In this document: positions 49,236 to 51,469 of the stretch, piece after piece | How the letters are laid out: the number at the start of each line of letters is the position of its first letter | How positions within the stretch are numbered: position 1 is the first letter of the stretch | DNA from: Mesorhizobium sp. | Lineage (GTDB): Bacteria; Pseudomonadota; Alphaproteobacteria; Rhizobiales; Rhizobiaceae | Assembly: GCF_024509055.1 (NCBI RefSeq) | Contig: NZ_JANINM010000141.1 | Coordinates: 1-51,469, forward strand | Reading direction: 5' to 3' | DNA: 51,469 bases | Program-made: the position numbers and the translations under genes | The notes under the pieces: generated by a model | Databases searched by the model: none | Seen by the model: the letters and a program-made list of their open reading frames with translations, nothing else | Told to the model about the DNA's origin: nothing

Positions 49236-49478
49236 GTAAGTCCCCCTAGATATTGCCAATTCAAGCTTCGCTAATGCATAGCACGGGAGCACCGTCGCGT
49301 ACTGTGCCCCTTAAGCCACAGTCACTGTCGTAAACTGCTCGTATCCGCCCGAATTGCCTGCTCCGCCGTCTTCTTCGAACGGTCAAGGAACAGGGCAGCT
49401 GCCACCTCCTCAAATCGGGCTTCGCCAAAAGGGTATCAGCATTCCCTCGGCGAAGCCGATTGATCGAACCCGTGTACC

Positions 49479-51469
49479 TTACGGCACGGGCACGCTCGCT
49501 GCGTGATGGGCGTCGTCATACACAATGTTGAGTGTGTGGGAGATGCCCGAATAGGCCGTCAGGGTAGCCACTTCGACAGTCGAACCGCCATGGGTGACGT
49601 TAATGTGGATATTTGTCCCGTCATTGGTCGCACTAAGGCTGCCGAGTGCATCCGTCGAGGTCTGGTTGCCGCCGAAAACGGCATCCAGGACTTTGCTCAA
49701 ATCGACAGTGTCACCCTCACTGGAGTGATAGTCGGTGATAAGGTCGTGGATGCTGCCATGGCTGGTCCAGGTGGCTGCATTGACAACGAAGGTGTCCGCG
49801 CCCGCACCGCCCGTCATCGTGCTCTGGCCCGTGCCGGCGATCAGGACGTTGTTGTTGGCATCGCCAACCAGAACGTCGCCATCATGCGAGGAGCCGATCA
49901 GGTTCTCTACTCCCGTCAACGTGTCGCCACTCGCTGCTCCGCCGTAAACGTGCGTCAAGAGATTGACCTGGACGGAAGCTGACGCGTTGGAGAAGTCCAC
50001 CGTGTCGCTGGTTCCGCCCCCCGTGAACGTGTCGTGCCCGCTCGCGCTTGCTACGAAAACGTCGTTCGTGCCCGACAGCTGGTATCCGGAGCCGGTGTGG
50101 GTACCGACGAGGGATACCGAGAGACTGTTGCCGTACGACGCCGTGTCGCCGTCACCGTCGGTGATGGTAGGAGCGAAAGTCAGCGTCGTGTCGGCCACCG
50201 TCACTTTCTCGTTGTAGCTGATGGATGTGAGGCCAACCGAGGTCCCGGTATTTACGACGTCCATCTCCGAGAAACCGCCATACGTCGCAACAAAGGTATT
50301 GAATGCTGCCAAGTTATTGGCGCCAGTGCCGGTCCAGTGGGCCGCATCGACAATGAATGTCGAGGCATTCCCCGTCACCGTCTCGGTCAAATAGTGTGTA
50401 TGCGTGGAATCCCAGATATAAATCTGGAAGCTGTCGGTTGTGGCCGGCGAATAGACGCCGAACGATGCGTAAGTTTGCGCTGTGCCGAACTTGAAACCAA
50501 CAACCTCGCCATTGTCGAAATTGGCATTGTTCACGCCAAAGCTGTGATTGTTTGAATTCACATATCCCAGTGTGAATGCACCGGTTGCCGCTATATAATT
50601 GGTGCCGCCCTGGACCAGGACGTCATAGCCGGCCGGCGGGGTGCCGCTGCCGATGCTGGAGGTTGTCCCATTGACTTCAGCCCAGCTGCTATGACCAGCC
50701 GAGATACTCGTCAGATCAGTGGTTGCCGAGACTTGCAACTGGTTCGATGCAAGATGGAAATCGTATGTGCCGTCCGCCGCCATCGTGAGCGTGAAGAATT
50801 GATTACTGGCCAGTCCCGTCTGCGCGCCGGCCAGCGTCTGATACGCGAACATTTCCGAGCTGTGGGTTGTCGCGTCGTAATGCGTATACTCGTAGAATGT
50901 GTAGGCCGACCCCGTGGTCGGGGTCACCGTAACCTTGATGATTTGCTCGCCCGTGAGGCTGGTGCCAACATTGTTGGTTAGCGTGTAGGTCTCGCCAGCG
51001 GGTGCGGTCCCCATGGCAATTCCGATCGCGGTCGTCGCGCTGGGGCCATCCGCGCCGAAGACAGGCTGCCATGTGCCGTGGGCGTCGGTATTGCTCACGT
51101 TTGGCATCACGGCGCTTTGAACAGAGAGGATCTGGGGCACGTCGTCGATCACGTTGATCGACAGGTTGCCCGATGCGGTCTGTCCGTCCAGGTCCGTCAC
51201 GACGACCGCGAAGCTCGGAGTGGCTTCGACGTTCGCACCAGAGGTATGGGTCGGGTCGAGATAGTCGGTGGTCAGCGTATAGGTGTAGTGGATGGTTCCG
51301 GTGCCCGTCGCGCTGTCATAGGTGTAATACGCGCTCACCTGGCCGTCCGACGCCGGGCCGGCCGTGAACACCGTCGGGCTGGCCGCATTGCTCGAAATCG
51401 GATTGCCACCCAGCGTCACCGAGCCCACCCCGTCCTGCGAGGTGAACGAGATCGTGCCGCTCGTCACGT
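49479..51469 (-). CDS. Giant RTX/VCBS-type secreted adhesin, C-terminal part
   Basis: At least 663 residues are in the window; the frame continues past its right edge. The sequence is made of repeated beta-sandwich segments (VVVTDLDGQTASGNLSINVI; TFAPTITDGDGDTASYGNSL, typical of cadherin-like/VCBS-type repeats). An RTX-like Gly/Asp region follows (GTNDVFVASASGHDTFTGGG; TMTGGAGADTFVVNA, which binds calcium), then a C-terminal type I secretion signal region rich in small residues. It should be exported by an ABC/MFP/TolC system and act in adhesion or biofilm. Those transport genes are not in this window. Confidence 0.88.
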   Translation of the reverse strand, partial: VTSGTISFTSQDGVGSVTLGGNPISSNAASPTVFTAGPASDGQVSAYYTYDSATGTGTIHYTYTLTTDYLDPTHTSGANVEATPSFAVVVTDLDGQTASGNLSINVIDDVPQILSVQSAVMPNVSNTDAHGTWQPVFGADGPSATTAIGIAMGTAPAGETYTLTNNVGTSLTGEQIIKVTVTPTTGSAYTFYEYTHYDATTHSSEMFAYQTLAGAQTGLASNQFFTLTMAADGTYDFHLASNQLQVSATTDLTSISAGHSSWAEVNGTTSSIGSGTPPAGYDVLVQGGTNYIAATGAFTLGYVNSNNHSFGVNNANFDNGEVVGFKFGTAQTYASFGVYSPATTDSFQIYIWDSTHTHYLTETVTGNASTFIVDAAHWTGTGANNLAAFNTFVATYGGFSEMDVVNTGTSVGLTSISYNEKVTVADTTLTFAPTITDGDGDTASYGNSLSVSLVGTHTGSGYQLSGTNDVFVASASGHDTFTGGGTSDTVDFSNASASVQVNLLTHVYGGAASGDTLTGVENLIGSSHDGDVLVGDANNNVLIAGTGQSTMTGGAGADTFVVNAATWTSHGSIHDLITDYHSSEGDTVDLSKVLDAVFGGNQTSTDALGSLSATNDGTNIHINVTHGGSTVEVATLTAYSGISHTLNIVYDDAHHAASVPVP

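Noticed and set aside
49293..49478. Possible small gene between exported protein and adhesin
   Set aside because: No frame with a ribosome site or protein-like composition was found.

Overview
The window looks like the chromosome of a GC-rich alphaproteobacterium, most likely a Rhizobiales member of the Mesorhizobium/Phyllobacteriaceae kind. This is inferred from codon usage, the arrangement of the cpa/tad pilus locus and the neighbouring host genes. No rRNA is present, so the genus is an inference.

Region 1 (1-30358) is a 30.3-kb integrated mobile element. The 3' half of a tRNA-Thr(GGU) gene opens the window. The last 26 bases of that tRNA, including CCA (30-55), recur exactly at 30333-30358, and a tyrosine integrase lies just inside the left copy. 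The element carries a MOBQ-type MobA/MobL relaxase, a small TraC/TraD-like accessory protein, a strong candidate oriT hairpin between them, and a phage GPA-type HUH replication initiator. It also has iteron-like repeats and a run of small accessory genes. It has no complete type IV secretion system, so it is best read as an integrative and mobilizable element (IME) that can probably replicate once excised. Unusually, it encodes one large DotA/TraY-family membrane protein of the IncI/Dot-Icm type in the same operon as the mobilization accessory gene. Two exported Gly-rich proteins and a tiny membrane protein sit beside it.

The cargo is anti-phage. At 3211-6788 there is a four-gene operon around a GHKL (Hsp90/MutL/MORC-like) ATPase. 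Divergent from it at 7089-11026 is an EcoRII-like (predicted CCWGG) cassette: a 5-methylcytosine methyltransferase with an N-terminal HTH, a Vsr endonuclease, an EcoRII-C nuclease, and an HNH nuclease that carries an EcoRII-N-like domain. A second cytosine methyltransferase (11567-12919) and a small basic DNA-binding protein sit between 51-bp imperfect direct repeats. At the right end, a membrane-anchored dCTP-deaminase/dUTPase-fold protein is divergent from a dCMP deaminase (28728-30178).

Region 2 (30359-51469) is host chromosome. A degenerate GGDEF protein, a nuclease-like protein and a membrane protein come first. A complete Tad/Cpa pilus locus follows: the minus strand runs from two pilins through cpaB, cpaC, a small lipoprotein, tadG, two tadE genes and cpaE to an L,D-transpeptidase and a coiled-coil membrane protein. 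The plus strand has a PAP2 phosphatase, cpaF, tadB, tadC, tadD and cpaA. A periplasmic-binding-protein-like lipoprotein, a small exported protein and the C-terminal end of a giant type I-secreted adhesin close the window.

The parts most worth attention are the orphan DotA/TraY module, the two-copy structured intergenic RNA-like motif at 17701 and 18391, the EcoRII domain shuffling, the GHKL operon, and the deaminase pair.
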